Assembly: GCA_030490835.1 (NCBI GenBank)
Contig: CM059971.1
Span: forward strand, 4,038,545-4,102,544
DNA: 64,000 bases
Origin: Annona cherimola
Lineage: Eukaryota; Streptophyta; Magnoliopsida; Magnoliales; Annonaceae
Direction of reading: 5' to 3'
Shown here: piece by piece, positions 46,051-59,715 of the stretch
Layout: every line of letters starts with the position of its first letter
How positions within the stretch are numbered: position 1 is the first letter of the stretch
Notes under the pieces: generated by a model
Databases searched by the model: none
Seen by the model: the letters and a program-made list of their open reading frames with translations, nothing else
What the model was told of the DNA's origin: nothing
Program-made: the position numbers and the translations under genes

Positions 46051-47200
46051 GTGGCTTGATTTTGGGGCTACTAGGCATGTATACAACGATAGAAATCAGT
46101 TTAAAACCTATGAATCTAGTAATAATGGAAATAATTTAATCATTGGTAATTCATCTAGTGGTAGGGTCAAGGACTATTATCCTAAAACTGACTTCTGGGA
46201 AATCATTCGCCCTTACAAATGTGTTTCATGTACCAAAAATTCGCAAAAATCTGGTCTCGGTTAGTCTTCTTAGCAAATATGGTTTTACATTGGTGTTTGA
46301 GTCAGATCACATTATTATTACAAAAGGATGTATTTTTGTTGGGAAGAATTATGTTGTAGACGACATGCTTTGCTTAAACGTGAATAATGGATCATCTTCT
46401 TCTGTTTATATTATTGATTCATTTTCTTTATGACATAATAGACTAGGCCATGTTAATTTTAGAAGTATGGATACTATGATGAAATTAGGATTAATTCCTA
46501 GATCACCAAATGAATTAACTGATAAATGTAAAGTATCTTCAAACTAAAATTACTAAAAATCCATTTTAAAAAGTAGAAAGAAATTCAGAATTATTGGGTT
46601 AATTCATTCTGACATATGTGATATGGAAAATAACCTAACAAGAGGTGGTAAAAGATATTTTATAATATTTATAGATATTTTTAGTAAATATACTTATGTT
46701 TATTTGCTAAAAACTAAAGATGAAGCTTTAGAAAAATTCAAATTTATAAGGCTGAAGTTGAAAATCAACTTGGTAAAACTATTAAAACTCTAAAATCAGA
46801 TAGAGGTGGTGAATATTTATCAAATGACTTTAATGATTTTTGTGAAAATGTTGGCATAATTCACCAAGTAACAACCCTATATACACTTCAACAGAATGGA
46901 ACGACAAAAAGGAAAAATAGAACATTGGTTGAAATAATGAATTCAATGTTAATAAATGCAGATCTAAGTATAGGTTTGTGGGGTGAAGCTTTATTAATAG
47001 CTTGTCACATTCTTAACAGAATTCCATATAAGAAAACTAAAGTTACTCCTTATGAATTATGGAAAAATAAGACACCTAACCTTAAATATTTTAGAGTTTG
47101 GGGTTGTAAAGCCTTAGTAAGATTACCTGATTCTAAAAGACCTAAATTAGGATAAAGAGGAATAGAATGCATATTTTTAAGGTATGCAATAAATAATAAA
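46051..47200 (+). pseudogene. Copia 2 protease and integrase region
   Basis: Protease and the start of integrase are shifted between frames near 46143 and stop at 46431. The 2-bp loss at the second Cys of the HHCC finger is the same as in copia element 1. The core motifs KSDRGGEY and the Glu region are readable, with further shifts near 46740, and the ERKNR motif is altered to KRKNR. It then runs through WGEALL and VWGCKALVRLP. Confidence 0.8.
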
Positions 47201-47410
47201 GCCTATAGATTTATAGTGGTAGAACCTAATAGTCAAATTTAACAAAATACTATTACTGAATCCAGAGATGCTGATTTTTATGAAAATACTTATAAATCTA
47301 TTCCTAAACTTGGTAATAATGATGAAGCTTCTTCCTCTCAACCGCTAGATAAATCTATAAATAATGATTCAGCATTTGCAGATAAAACGATAGAAAATAA
47401 TAATGAAAAT

Positions 47411-48418
47411 ATGAGAAGAAGTCAAAGAGCAAGGAAAGATACTTATAATCGCTTTGGGCCTGATTTTCAACTATACCTAGTAGAAGGATTCAGAGATAAT
47501 ATAAATGAGGAACACATTGTTGTTCTTTATACCGAAGGGGATACAACTACTTATGACGATGCCATGAAATCTCTAGATGTATCATACTGGAAAGAAGCGA
47601 TCCAAGATGAAATGGATTCAATAATAGGAAATGAAACTTGGACATTAGTTGATTTACCACTAGGCTCTAAACCTATAAGTTGTAAATGAATTTTTAAAAA
47701 GAAATTAAAAGTTGATGGATCAATTGATAAATTTAAAGCTAGGTTAGTAGCTAAGGGGTTTAGGCAAAAGGAAGGTATAGCTTTCTTTGATACCTATGCT
47801 CCAGTAGCTAGAATTTCAACCATTAGATTATTAATAGCCCTAGGTTCTATCTATCACCTTGAAATTCATCAAATGGATGTAAAAATTGCATTTCTTAATG
47901 GAGATTTATATGGAACAACTCGAAGGACTTATAATACCTGGACAAGAAAAGAAAGTTTGCAAACTGATAAAATCATTATATAGTTTAAAACAAGCACCTA
48001 AGCAATGACATGAAAAATTTGATCAAGTTGTATTATTAAATGGGTATAAATTAAACCAATTAGACAAATGTGTTTATAGTAAATTTACTGCAAATAGAGG
48101 AGTTATTATATGTTTATGTGTAGATGATATGCTCATTTTTAGGACTGACATTGATATTATTGAAGGAACTAAAAGTTTCCTGTTAGTTAATTTTGATATG
48201 AAAGATATGGGCAATGCAAATGTTATTCTTGACATCAAGATTATCAGATATGGTAATGTATTTTCTCTTTCTCAATCGTATTATATTGAAAAGGTACTCA
48301 AGCGATTTAACCATTTTGATGCTGGCGTAGCCTCAACTCCTTTTAATCCCAGCATTAAGTTATGTAGAAATGAAGAACGATCTGTAGCCCAGCTTCAGTA
48401 TGCTGAAGTGATTTGAAG
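47411..48418 (+). pseudogene. Copia 2 reverse transcriptase
   Basis: Starts with the linker RRSQRARKDTY and the YWKEAIQDEMDSI motif, then after a TGA reads KARLVAKGFRQKEG, TYAPVARISTIRLL, HQMDVKIAFLNGDL (shift follows), SLKQAPKQ and the catalytic CVDDML. The typical copia connection to RNase H, YIEKVLKRF, is at about 48280. At least four stops or shifts interrupt it. Confidence 0.88.
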
Positions 48419-49078
48419 TTTGATGTATGCCATATATTGCACTTGACCAGATATTGCTTACGCTGTGGGTGTACTAAGCAGGTTCACTAGTAATCCAGGA
48501 TATACATATTAGAATGCAATTTATAGGGTATTAAAATATTTAAAAAAGACCATTGCTTATGGATTGCATTTCAGTGGTGAACCCACTATATTGGAAGAAT
48601 ACAGTGATGTAAGTTGGATTTCAGATACCAAGGAATCCATGTCTACTAGTGGTTGGATTTTTACCATTGAATGAGCTGCTATTTCTTAAGCTTCCAAAAA
48701 GCGAACCTGCATTATACATGCTACTATAGAATCCAAATTCCTTGTCTTGGCCACAACAGGGAAAGAGGCAGAATGACTTAAAAATTTATTAATTGAAATT
48801 TCCATTTAGCCTAAGCCAGTGCCTCCTATTTATTTGCATTGTGATAGCAAAGCAACTCTATCAAGGCCATACAATAAGACTTATAACGGTATATCAAGAC
48901 ATATTGCATTGAGGCACAACTATGTAAGGCAATTGCTGCAAGATTGAGTGGTAAACATTAATTTTGTAAGATCCAGTGAAAATTTGGCAGACCCACTTAT
49001 AAAAGGCCTTACTCGGAACATGGTCTGGAAAACAGCAAGAGGAATGAAACTTAAATCCACATGTAATGAGTTGCAATG
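48419..49078 (+). pseudogene. Copia 2 RNase H and C terminus
   Basis: Readable motifs are DIAYAVGVLSRF, VLKYLKKT, YSDVSWISDTKESMS, the ESKFLVLATTGKEAE stretch, LHCDSKATL, SRHIALRHNYVR and the terminal ENLADPLTKGL. Stops at about 48418, 48450, 48510 and others. The frame closes at 49078, then about 560 bp precede the 3' LTR. Confidence 0.85.
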
Positions 49079-49636
49079 ACTGAAACTCAACTCTAAGCTT
49101 GTAACCCAGGTGTAGAGTTCAATGAGCAAAGTATGTTATTTCGCAACTTGCAAGCACTGGTTATATTTATTTATTTGTTTATTTATTTTTGTATCCCTCA
49201 ATAGTGCTTGGTTCCTATAATGTATTTATGAGGATGAATATATTATATTCTTAATGGATCTAAAACCTTTGTATTGGAGTATTTAATTATAGAGTACTCT
49301 AAATAGATCCACCTATATGAGCGTTGGAAGTGAGGTCACTTCTGTTTCTAGAGTGTGTGGGTTCACTCTGAGGAGCTCATGAAACTCAGATATTGACAGA
49401 TGGTCATAACGTGCCACCTTTATAAATACTTGATGCAATTTTGAAATCTTGTATATAAAATATATACAATTTATCAAATTGGGTCAATAGTTCAAAGCCT
49501 CGGCTACTGTACACCTCGGTAAACCTTGATGTATTTTCACTAAATGAAGGTTCAAGTCTATCCGACACCTTTAATTATATATGAGATTTCCTTGGCTTGA
49601 ATGAAATTGATTTTTATTTTGCAAATGGCAGGGAAA

Positions 49637-50118
49637 TGTTAAAACTTTCATAAATTAAAATGTCGTTTTCTAAGCGTTTCTTTCCCTTTGCAAGCCGTTT
49701 CCGAGCGTTTCTTTCTAGCCAAGTTTTTAATGTTTTGAAAATTAATTTCAACCATTATGCCCAAGCCTATATATATAAGAGTCTCTCATTTGTAGAAGAT
49801 GCATCATTTTCCACACTTGCATCCTTTTACTCACTTGGGTTCTCCTTGAGAATTTTTCTTTCAATTCCCTATTAAGCCTGTTATTCTGCTATCAAGTGTT
49901 TAGAATATAGAAGGGATGCTGTTTCCATTCTAGATTAGGTTTACTCTTTGTATTTTGGGGGCAAATTGCTAAAATCCAAACCAGCTGGGAGGGTGCAAAT
50001 ATTGTTTTAAGGAAAGTAACGACTATAACACGCTTAGAGGAGTAACCTATTTTTTGGTTTGTACAATTTTCACTTTCCTTAAATTTTTCTTCTCTAATTT
50101 CAAGTCTGTGATCCAACA
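49637..50118 (+). repeat. 3' LTR of copia element 2
   Basis: Begins TGTTAAAACTTTCATAAAT right after a purine-rich stretch (GGCAGGGAAA), fitting the polypurine tract, and ends GTGATCCAACA. 482 bp long. It matches the LTR at 30210 along its length. Confidence 0.85.
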
Positions 50119-51714
50119 GTAACCTCATGAAAGTTACTTAGGAGGTGATAATTTATTCACTTGGAAGGCCATAAGAGAGTTGAAGTAAGGATGAAAAGAG
50201 AATGATTAGATAACTTTAGAAAAAACAGGGAAATATGTGGGCTTCCTAAGGATACATCCTAAAACTAGAGGGAACGACACGATACGATCCGTGTAGCTAC
50301 TCCCTTTGGTTGGAAAACGCATAAGATAACGATAATTAATTTCAAGTAACAGGGAAAACTAAAATATCATCCTCAAGTATTAGCTAGACTTTACAGAATA
50401 AAGAATAGAAAAATGTAAAAGGTGACCTCTGAACCAGTGAAGATAGCTGGATTTCTACTGACAAGTTGGGTTGCAGTCATTAGATCTGTAGAAAAGCGTT
50501 TAAACTTTCGATGTCGATTGCATGCACCCGGGAGCATGCAACGCGTGCATATACCTAATTTTTTATTTTTTTCAACTTTTTTATGATATTGTTAATCTAT
50601 ATCTATTTAATATGTGTATAAATTTTTACCATTTTTGGAGTATTTTAGATATTTACTTTTTATTTTTGAAAATCAGTAAAATTACCTAAAAGGCCACTGA
50701 TTTTCAAAAATCAAAATTAAATATCTAAAAATACTCTAAAAATGGTAAACATTTATACACTTGTTAAATACACTTATATTAATAGTTTTATAAAAAAAAT
50801 TAAAAAAGGGTGTACGCGCCTTGTAGCACGCGGTATGGCGCATGCAATCGTATCCCTTAAACTTTCAACTTACTTGATTAACCATGTACCCATGTCTAAC
50901 TGCTCCAGCAGTAGATATGAGCTAACAAAAAAAAATCTATTACATAAATTGTAAATAGATCAAAGTACCAATAGAGTGCATAGAGATTTCACACAGTAGA
51001 TTGCTTTATGTTTGTAATGTAATAGATTGCTATACCTTTTGTAAAGGTAATAGATTATTTTATTTTGTCCATGAAAAAGTACAATATTTATATTCAACTA
51101 ACTCACCATTCTTGATCAAGTATAATTTGTAAGATATATTGATATAAATCCACCCTTGCGATTGATCAAATGTATTCTTCTCGCCCTAAAATTGTGTTCC
51201 CACTTCCCAGCGGATTATTCTTCCATCTCCCGTAGGATAACACACCGCTCATGCCTAATAACAGTTTCAGAGAATCGCCAATTTTGAAAAGAAGAGGGCC
51301 AACCCATGGGAAGCACTTCCCATGAGAAAAAACGGAAGCAGGGGCAATGTGGTAATTTTCCATCGTGAGTATGTTTGATTAAAATCGTGAGTATGTTTGG
51401 TTTTTTGATAAATTTTTTATTATATACATATAAAATCTCAATCTATTCCATTCATTTGATAGATCAATTAGTAAAATATATGCAAACATAATTTTTCATT
51501 ATTTGACAATTTTTAAAAATATTAGTGTACAAAAAATAATTTTTAATAAGATTTCATTATAATTGGTAAAGTTGAAAAATATAATTTTTATTAAAATTTA
51601 TGTTATATTATTTAAAGTTAACATAATTAAGGTACTCTCAAGAATAACAATTTCTTATATTTTTTTGATTTTTTGAAAATTTATTAATTTTTTTTTATTT
51701 TCTGAATATAATAG
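50119..51714. other. Mixed intergenic DNA with a foldback element
   Basis: No gene recognised. A family E foldback element occupies about 50520-50850. A less AT-rich block at 51166-51363, open for 65 codons on the minus strand, resembles no protein I know. Confidence 0.45.
50520..50850. mobile_element. Foldback element, family E, copy 2
   Basis: Arms begin GCATGCACCCGGGAGCATGC and end CACGCGGTATGGCGCATGCA; the interior ATTTTTACCATTTTTGGAG pairs with CTAAAAATGGTAAACAT. Same family as 9505-9868. Confidence 0.7.
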
Positions 51715-52990
51715 AATCTAACCGTGTCTAATCGAGTCTAACCGTGTCTAACCGCGTCTAACTGCGTCTAACCGTGTCTAACCGTGTCTAATTTTTCAAA
51801 TTAATAATTTAATCCTAATTTAACACCTGTAATATGATCCTAGAGCCCTTATAAGGCCATTTATATCTTAAAAACTAAATTTGGAACCCAAATAATATGA
51901 CTTAATAAAATCACCATAATCTAACCGTGCCTAACCGTGTCTAACCATGTCTAACCGAGTCTAACCATGTCTAACTGTGTCTAACCGTGTCTAACCGTGT
52001 CTAATTTTTGAAATTAATAATTTAATCATAATTTAACACCTGTAATATGATCCTAGGGCCCTTATCAGGCCATTTATAACTTAACAACCAAATTTGGAAC
52101 CAAAATAATATGATTTAATAAAATCATCATAATCTAACCGTGTCTAACCATGTCTAACCATGTCTAATCGAGTCTAACCGAGTTCAACCGTGTCTAACAG
52201 CGTCTAACCGCGTCTAATCGTGTCTAACCGTGTCTAATTTTTGAAATTAATAATTTAATCCTAATTTAAGACCTGTAATATGATTCTAGGGCCCTTATAA
52301 AGTCATTTATATCTTAACAACCAAATTTAGAACTCAAATAATACGATTTAATAAAATCACCATAATCTAACTGTGTCTAATCGTGTCTAACCGTGTCTAA
52401 TTTTTGAAATTAATAATTTAATCCTAATTTAACACCTGTAATATGATTCTGGGGCCCTTATAAGGCCATTATATCTTAACAATCAAATTTGGAACCCAAA
52501 TAATATGATTTAATAAAATCACCATCATCTAGCTGTGTCTAACTGTGTCTAACCGAGTCTAACGGTGTCTAACCGTGTCTAATCGTGTCTAACTGTGTCT
52601 AATTTTTAAAATTAATAATTTAATCCTAATTTAACACCTATAATATGATTCTAGGGCCCTTATAAGGTCATTTATATCTTAACAACCAAATTTGGAACAC
52701 AAATAATATGATTTAATAAAATCACCATAATTTAACTGTGTTTAACCGTGTATAACCGCGTCTAACCGTGTCTAACTGCGTCTAACCGCATCTAACCGCG
52801 TCTAACCGTGTCTAATCGTGTCTAATTTTTGAAATTAATAATTTAATCCTAGTTTAACACCTGTAATATGATCCTAGGGCCCTTATAAGGCCATTTATAT
52901 CTTCACAATCAAATTTGGAACTCAAATAATATTATTTAATAAAATCACCATAATCTAACTGTGTGTAACCGTGTCTAACCGAATCTAATT
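51715..52990. repeat. Hierarchical satellite: 10-bp units in seven blocks
   Basis: Seven blocks of a 10-bp unit, CTAACCGTGT with variants at bases 6 to 8, begin at about 51715, 51921, 52133, 52366, 52528, 52731 and 52954 and hold about 3 to 11 units. Between blocks lies a conserved AT-rich spacer of about 126 to 131 bp that includes GAAATTAATAATTTAATCCT and AGGGCCCTTATAAGGCCATT. Block length varies while spacer length does not. No gene. Confidence 0.95.
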
Positions 52991-55900
52991 TTTTTTATAA
53001 TTTATGAATTTTTTAACTAATCTATGTATTTTGCAAAATATATATACTTAAATATTTATTCAAGGTCTAAATAAATTTAGAACTAAATAAATATATAAAT
53101 TTGTAATTAAAAATATTAACTCCACTTGATTAAATGAAATAAAAATTTACGTAAAGATGTAAAATAGTAAAAAATAATATATATATATATATACGACGTT
53201 GTAGAACCAAAATTTTGATAAATTATATATAATTGTGACTTAGATTTAATGTGTAAATATACGTTACTTTTTGGGATTGGTTAAATGATCAATTTTGCAT
53301 ATAACTATATTTAATAGAAATTTTATAACAAAATTTCTTAAAATTATAAAATTATATTATTATAGCGATTGTTAGATTATTTATTTAATACATCAATTTT
53401 AAAGTTATATTCAATATTATTTCAAACGTCATTTTTATGTGGATAAATAATGCTATAATATTATTAAATTCTAATGCCTCTGAATGTAAGAAATTTTTAT
53501 ATTTTACACAAGAATAGTTTTTTCTTTCTAGAAGCAAATGTAACCCACTTACATCTGATTTTGTTCTATAATAAAATTAATGATTTTGAACAATATTGTG
53601 AACCGTAAGTTTTTTTATTCTATTATAAAATGGGTTTCATCCAAAAGGTTGTAAATTAGGTTTTCACCAAATCAAAAGCGTTGATAATTTTTTTTATAGA
53701 ATTATAGGTTTTAACATCTACAAAGAACAATTATAAGTTTCAATATAATTAATAATTCATTTCATAACTACACAAAACCTTTAAATAATTTTAAAACTAA
53801 ATAAATATATGAATTTATAATTAAAAATATTAAGTAATTTAATTTAAATAAAATCAAAATTTACGTATATATATAAAATTGTAAAAATTATTATATATGA
53901 CGTTGTAAAACTAAACCTGTAATAAATTATATATAACTGTAATTTATATTTAATATAGAAATATATGTTACTTTTTGTGATTGGTTAAATAATTAATTTA
54001 GTAAATAACTACATTTAGTAGAAATTTTATTAAAAAATTTATTAAAATTATATAATTATATTATTGCAGTTTACATTAGAAATTTAACATATTAATATAT
54101 TAAAATTTATTAAAATTATAAAATAATATTATTATAGTTTATATTACAAATTTAACATATTAATATACTAATTGTAATTTATTGTTACTAGAACTAATAA
54201 TTTAAAATAAAAATACAAATTTATTTACCTCAAGTGAAATCAATGTAAAATTATCAGTTTAATAAATATTTACATTGAATTAAAAATTTATAGAAAATCT
54301 CTATGTTATAGAACACCTCTAAATAAAGTCCTATCAAATTTAAAGTCCAATGAAAATTTTTGATATAAAACTATAATTTAGATTTAAATAAACTAAATAT
54401 ATATGATTTTTTGGATTGATCTAAACTTATGTATTTTGTATCTTTTAATTTAAAAAGAAATAATTTTCGATGGCCTTTACACTCATGCATAAAATTTTTG
54501 ATCTATAATCCTGACCGTCCAAGAGATTTAAACTATAATTCAGATTTAAATAAAGTAAATGAATACATGACTTTTTTGGACTAATTTAATCATCAAGTTT
54601 TTTTAGATGTTTATTAATTATATGTCCGAAAATCATAATTTAAACTATCCCAAAACTTGGATTGATACAAAATATTTAATTTAATTGATTATTTACATAT
54701 ATGTAGCAAAATTACTAATTAAGTATAATAATAAAAATAAATGTTATTTAGAATTAAAATAAAAATTAAAGATATTAATTATATATGTAATAAATTTATT
54801 ATGTTGATTTAAAACATATCAACCATTGAATTTTATGGCTATTACAATATCATAAAGTAATATGTTCAAAAATATTTTACATTATTCGTGTATTTTGCAA
54901 AAGCTATATACTCAATAATTTATTTTAGAACTATGCAAACCTTTAAATAATTTTAAAACTAAATAAATATAAAAAGTTATAACTAAATTTAATAACTAAT
55001 TTAAATTAAATGAAATAGAAATTAACGTAAATATATAAAATTGTAATAATTATTAAATATATGACTTTTAAAAACTAAAATTATAATAAATTATATATAA
55101 CTGTAATTTAGATTTAATATATAAATATATGTTACTTTTTGGGTTTGACTATATAATCAATTTAGTAAATAACTATATTTAATAGAAATTTTATAATTAA
55201 ATTTATTAAAATTATAAAATAATATTATTATAGTAAATATTATAAAATTTGACATATTAATATACTAATTATGATTTATTGTTTCTAAAATTAATAAATT
55301 TAAAGTAAAAATAAAAAATATAGCCAATATATCGATAAAATCTTAACAAAGTGGTACGATTTATGTAAATAAGGGCCATAAAAATTTGATAATTTTCAAA
55401 ACAATATAGGATAATCCTCGAATTAAATAACATAGGGTAAAATAATGAAAGTAAAACAAAAATACAAGTGAAAATAATAAAAGTGAAATAAAACAAATAT
55501 TAAATTTAATTTAATTAAAAATTAAATTAGTTAATTACATGTACCAAAAATATAATTTATATTTAATTTATTTTTAATATTTAAACGTTAAAGTTAAATA
55601 ATTATTTTATAGGCCTCATCAATATGACCTTTATAAAAATATAAAATCCTAGTTTTTATTTTAAATTTAAAACTTAAATTTAAATTTAAACGTTCATATT
55701 CTTTTGCTGTTAATGTGTAGGTTATAATTGCATGAAAATTTTTAATAATAAAATAAAAATAATATTCTATAAACCTCTCTTTTACCAAATCTCATGGGCC
55801 CACTTCTACAAAACATCTCTTCTATATAATCTTAATCCTGATAGTTTATAAAAAAAATTCACTCCACTTATTATATTTAACATCATTTATATTATCCTAG

Positions 55901-56430
55901 AAATTCTTTTATTCGTTTAGATAATTTCTATGAAAACTTTGTATTAAATAATTAAAAACTAAATAAATATAAATCTATAATTAAAAATATTAACTAATTT
56001 AAATTAAATGAAATAGAAATTTACGTACATATATAAAACTGTAATAATTATTATGTATATGACGCTGTAAAACTAAAATTGTAATAAATTATATATAACT
56101 GTAACTTAGATTTAATATATAAATATATGTTACTTTTTGGGATTGGTTAAATAATCAATTTAGCAAATAACTATATTTAATAAAAATTTTATAACAAAAT
56201 TTATTAAAATTATAAAATAATATTATTACAGTTTATATTACAAATTCAATGTATTAATATAATAATTTTGATTTATTGTTACTAATTTAAAATAAAATAC
56301 AAATTTATTTACTTCAAGTGAAATTAATGTAAAACTATTAATTTAATAAATATTTACAATGAACAAAAAATTTATAGAAAATCTTCATATTATAGAAAAC
56401 CTCTAAATATGTGCCCTCATTTTATATCTC
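52991..56430. repeat. AT-rich region with four dispersed copies of one repeat
   Basis: A sequence of about 220 bp with GTTACTTTTTGGGATTGGTT and ATATTATTATAG appears at about 53170-53400, 53880-54115, 55040-55285 and 56030-56280 in the same orientation. Between copies there are further shared pieces such as TTTAAATAATTTTAAAACTA. This suggests a decayed array of a larger unit of about 0.7 to 1.1 kb. No coding frame is convincing. Confidence 0.7.
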
Positions 56431-58019
56431 CTGCAAATTTTTTAACAAAATTTGAGTTTTTCTATAATTTCTTCAAAATAGGTACTTTTTTGTGAAATCA
56501 TAAATTCACAGGGATTTTTTGTAAAATTTTTTGTCCATGAGTCAAAACGGCTATCGTAGTCAAAATTGGTCAAAATTGCGACAGTAAATTTGTCCAATAA
56601 AATATTACCATTTATTCTTTAACATTAAGTTATTATATAAATATTTAAAAATATAAATATTTTGTTTTTGAACATACACTTTTATGAAAGAAAATACTTC
56701 TGAAAATTATCCTTACCCTTAGATAAGGGGAAGCTGCCACCTACCTGACTCCTAGTCCCGACCTACGAAAGTATAAAAAAATTTAAAAACATATGTATAG
56801 AGATGGATTCCAATGATGATTATATGACCAGATGGAATTAATGTACTCCTTTAAAATATGAAAAAGGTGCACCTGTGAACTTAAAAAAAACATATTTTGG
56901 TTAAATAAAATTTTTGCAATCAATGTGTTGAAAAGACAATGTAGATTAATTTAATTGAAGCACATTGAAATAAGGATTTAAAATTATATTTTTATGAAAT
57001 ATTTTATTCAAATAATCTGAGGAATTATTATTGGTTCATTAAAATGATTTGGGCAAAATTGCAAAATCCCTTGGATGTATCGTATTGCAAAAAGAGATGC
57101 ATGTGCGTTGGTTTCAGTACACTACCGGAGCACCATACTATGGTGGTCCATCATCTTCGTTCGCAAGCAATGTCCATGGCTGCCAGTAAAAATCATCGGC
57201 GATTTGCAGGAGATGATGTTACTCATCTTCTTAATAACATAGCTTATTAACTAACGCTACAGGATCAACATTGTCTCAATCTGCCTCCAAAGCACATAAG
57301 GTTCGATTTGGATGTCAAACCTCCAGCAAGCAGATTTTTTTTCTACCGTGTACGGACACGTAGCCAACCCATTCCATTAACAACAAACTTTGGAAACAAC
57401 ACGAGTTTACATGTGATTTCTACCATACTATGATGCGCGGGTAATGACTAAATCGTCGGCAACCACCATTTCCCAAATTGGCAACAATCCCCTTTCTCAG
57501 ATCTAGCGTTGGAGGTAGATAATCTCTCAATCGTAACCAATCAATTGATTTTTGGAGAAAACCCCGATCCCGCAGTGGTCACGTCTTCTTCTCTGACAAA
57601 GATCTAAAGTTGGCCATCAACATAGATCTGGCTTTCCTCTTCAAAGCCGGTGCAAAATAATCCATTTCCCCACCCATTGGCGATGAAGAGTTCGTCGACC
57701 ACATGTACGAATAAGCCACTAGCAGCTCGTGATTTTCCCTATTGCGGTAGCTCATTGTTCATTTTTTTGCTCCAACAGAAATCGCAGAAATCCATTTCCC
57801 ATCTGAAATTCATGCGTTCTAGTAGCAACCTCAAACTGCAGCTTTGCCATTGACGGCCAGACCTCCTCCCTGTTTCCTATAGGCAGAAAACCCATCAGCA
57901 TAATTTCTGCTCCAATTTTTGTCAACAATATCGTCTGCGCTGGAGGAAGAAAGAAGGAGATGAGAGATGGTTGCGAGTAAAGGACCACGATTCGATGGCC
58001 GATTCTAAATTTTTCGTGT
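56431..58019. other. Unrecognised region with raised GC from about 57040
   Basis: The first 600 bp are AT-rich. From about 57040 to 58019 the composition looks gene-like, with short open frames on both strands (57044-57250, 57650-57853 plus; 57752-57988 minus), but none resembles a family I know. It may be decayed coding or captured DNA next to the peptidase fragment. Confidence 0.35.
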
Positions 58020-58460
58020 TACCGATATGCCCAAGCTAATCCCAACCATCCACTCAGCAAGGATGTCTACAGCAACAGGGACATCACCATGGAGGACAGT
58101 GGCATAAAATGTTGTCTGTTCAAGGGAGGTGTGTGCATTGAGGCGTGCCCCCATGTTCTAAATCTCCTCCTGGAGTGCATGGGCAGATCGATGATGGGTG
58201 CCCTCAAAGATCATATGCTCAAGGAAATGAGTAGTGCCATTGATCTCAAGTGTCTCAAAGCGGCTGTTGGCATCAATCCAAACTACAACTGAGGCTGTTA
58301 GCATGGCCAATTTTGGGTTTGATTGGTTGATAACACGAACTCCATTTGGAAGGGTAGATACAGGAATTTCAGGAAAATGAAGGATCGTAGAACGGTCAGA
58401 CAACCTGGGAACAGGAGAGCTATGGACAAGGAGCAGAGGATCAGCTCTTGCATACTCAGA
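58020..58460 (-). pseudogene. Mitochondrial processing peptidase beta subunit fragment
   Basis: On the minus strand the frame reads PVSTLPNGVRV, VWIDANSRFET, NGTTHFLEHMIFEGT and, past an in-frame TAG near 58160, NMGARLNAHTSLEQTTFYA and VAVDILAEW. This is the N-terminal part of MPP-beta, the zinc protease (M16 family) that removes mitochondrial presequences and in plants is part of the cytochrome bc1 complex. The zinc-binding HxxEH is kept as HFLEH. The mitochondrial targeting part and everything after about residue 150 are missing, and no intron interrupts the piece. One stop only, so decay is moderate. Confidence 0.88.
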
Positions 58461-58799
58461 TGGTTGCAGATGGGGGTCTATTTGCATAGAAGAAAAAGAG
58501 AGATTTAATCTTTTGGGTGATCCGAGATGACAATGCTATGACTCGTGAGTAGTCTTTGGTTTGTTAGATCCAACTTTTGAATATTATTAGCTGTTATTAA
58601 GGCCATAGAAAGGTAATTAAGAGCCCAATCCAAGAACATTTTAAGAGCAGTCAATCCATTTTATTCTGAAGAACGCAGAAATACTACCGAAACTTTGCCT
58701 TTACTCAATATAATACTAGCGAGTTTTTTCTAATTTCAAATGAACTGGGATCGGTTTGAGTGTTTGGTAACACATGAAACAATCACGTTAAAACTTTTC
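58461..58799. other. Short intergenic stretch
   Basis: Nothing recognised between the peptidase fragment and the start of the duplicated P450 region. Confidence 0.5.
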
Positions 58800-59715
58800 A
58801 ATTTAAATTTGATCACTTTCTATAAAAATTATATTTGTTAATTATTTCTTCACATGTTAATGTATAATTATTTTATTTTTCAATTATTTTTACATAATTA
58901 CCTATACAACTAACCTATTTATTTTAACTTTTTTCTTTCCTCTTCATCATTACTTCTATTATATTACATTAATTTCTTTCATTTTGACAACTTTTATACA
59001 AACAATTCTTCATTTAAAAATTATATCACTTCCCAAACACACCCTCAAAAAAAAAAAATTATAATAAATTTATCATCCCTTTGTACAAATAAGTTAATGT
59101 GATTTGATTTAAACTAACTATCCAATCCTACTTTTTTCACTATGACATCATTATTTTTTATATTTTTTCCTACAACTAAACTATTATTATATTCGTATTG
59201 TCTTTACTCTTAATTGTTACACCTATCCCATCACTATATCACTTTTTCAAAAAAATGTTACGCTTTTTCAGAAAAATGTTACGTGTTGCCAAAAGTCGTC
59301 CACCACCAAATGTTAGTTTTCTTACCGTGACAGGAGAATTATTACTTTCTTAATTGTTCATTTCTTCTTTTGATTAGTTCCATATAATTTTCTAATCTAT
59401 TAGAAAATATATCATTTCCATATGGATCTAATTATTATTATTTGAATACGTACATACAATTTAAGATACGGCAAGATTTTTGAATTCCATCTTTTTGCGC
59501 ACACAATAATAGACTTGTGCTACGTGGATTTCAACTCATTAATTATCCACAACGGGAATGCTATTGTTTGAGAGCAGCTAACATCCCAGGCATAACTTGG
59601 GGATCTTAGCGTTCTTATGGCTACTGCCGTTCACCATAAGGGCCTTTGGGCTGCCGAACTCATACTCTCTTTGCCACCATCAAAGTTCAGAATAGCTGCT
59701 TTATTGGAATTAGAA

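Larger units (their letters stand above)
44948..50118 (+). mobile_element. Ty1/copia retrotransposon 2, 5' LTR truncated
   Basis: Contains the end of a 5' LTR (44948-45113), gag, protease, integrase, reverse transcriptase, RNase H and a complete 3' LTR (49637-50118). Many stops and shifts make it inactive. It is related to the element at 30210 along its whole shared length. The left end is lost together with the rest of the CNL gene of the right segmental copy. Confidence 0.92.

Noticed and set aside
51715..52990. CRISPR-like reading of the regular repeat and spacer pattern
   Set aside because: The spacers are all the same sequence and the genome is a plant; this is a satellite.
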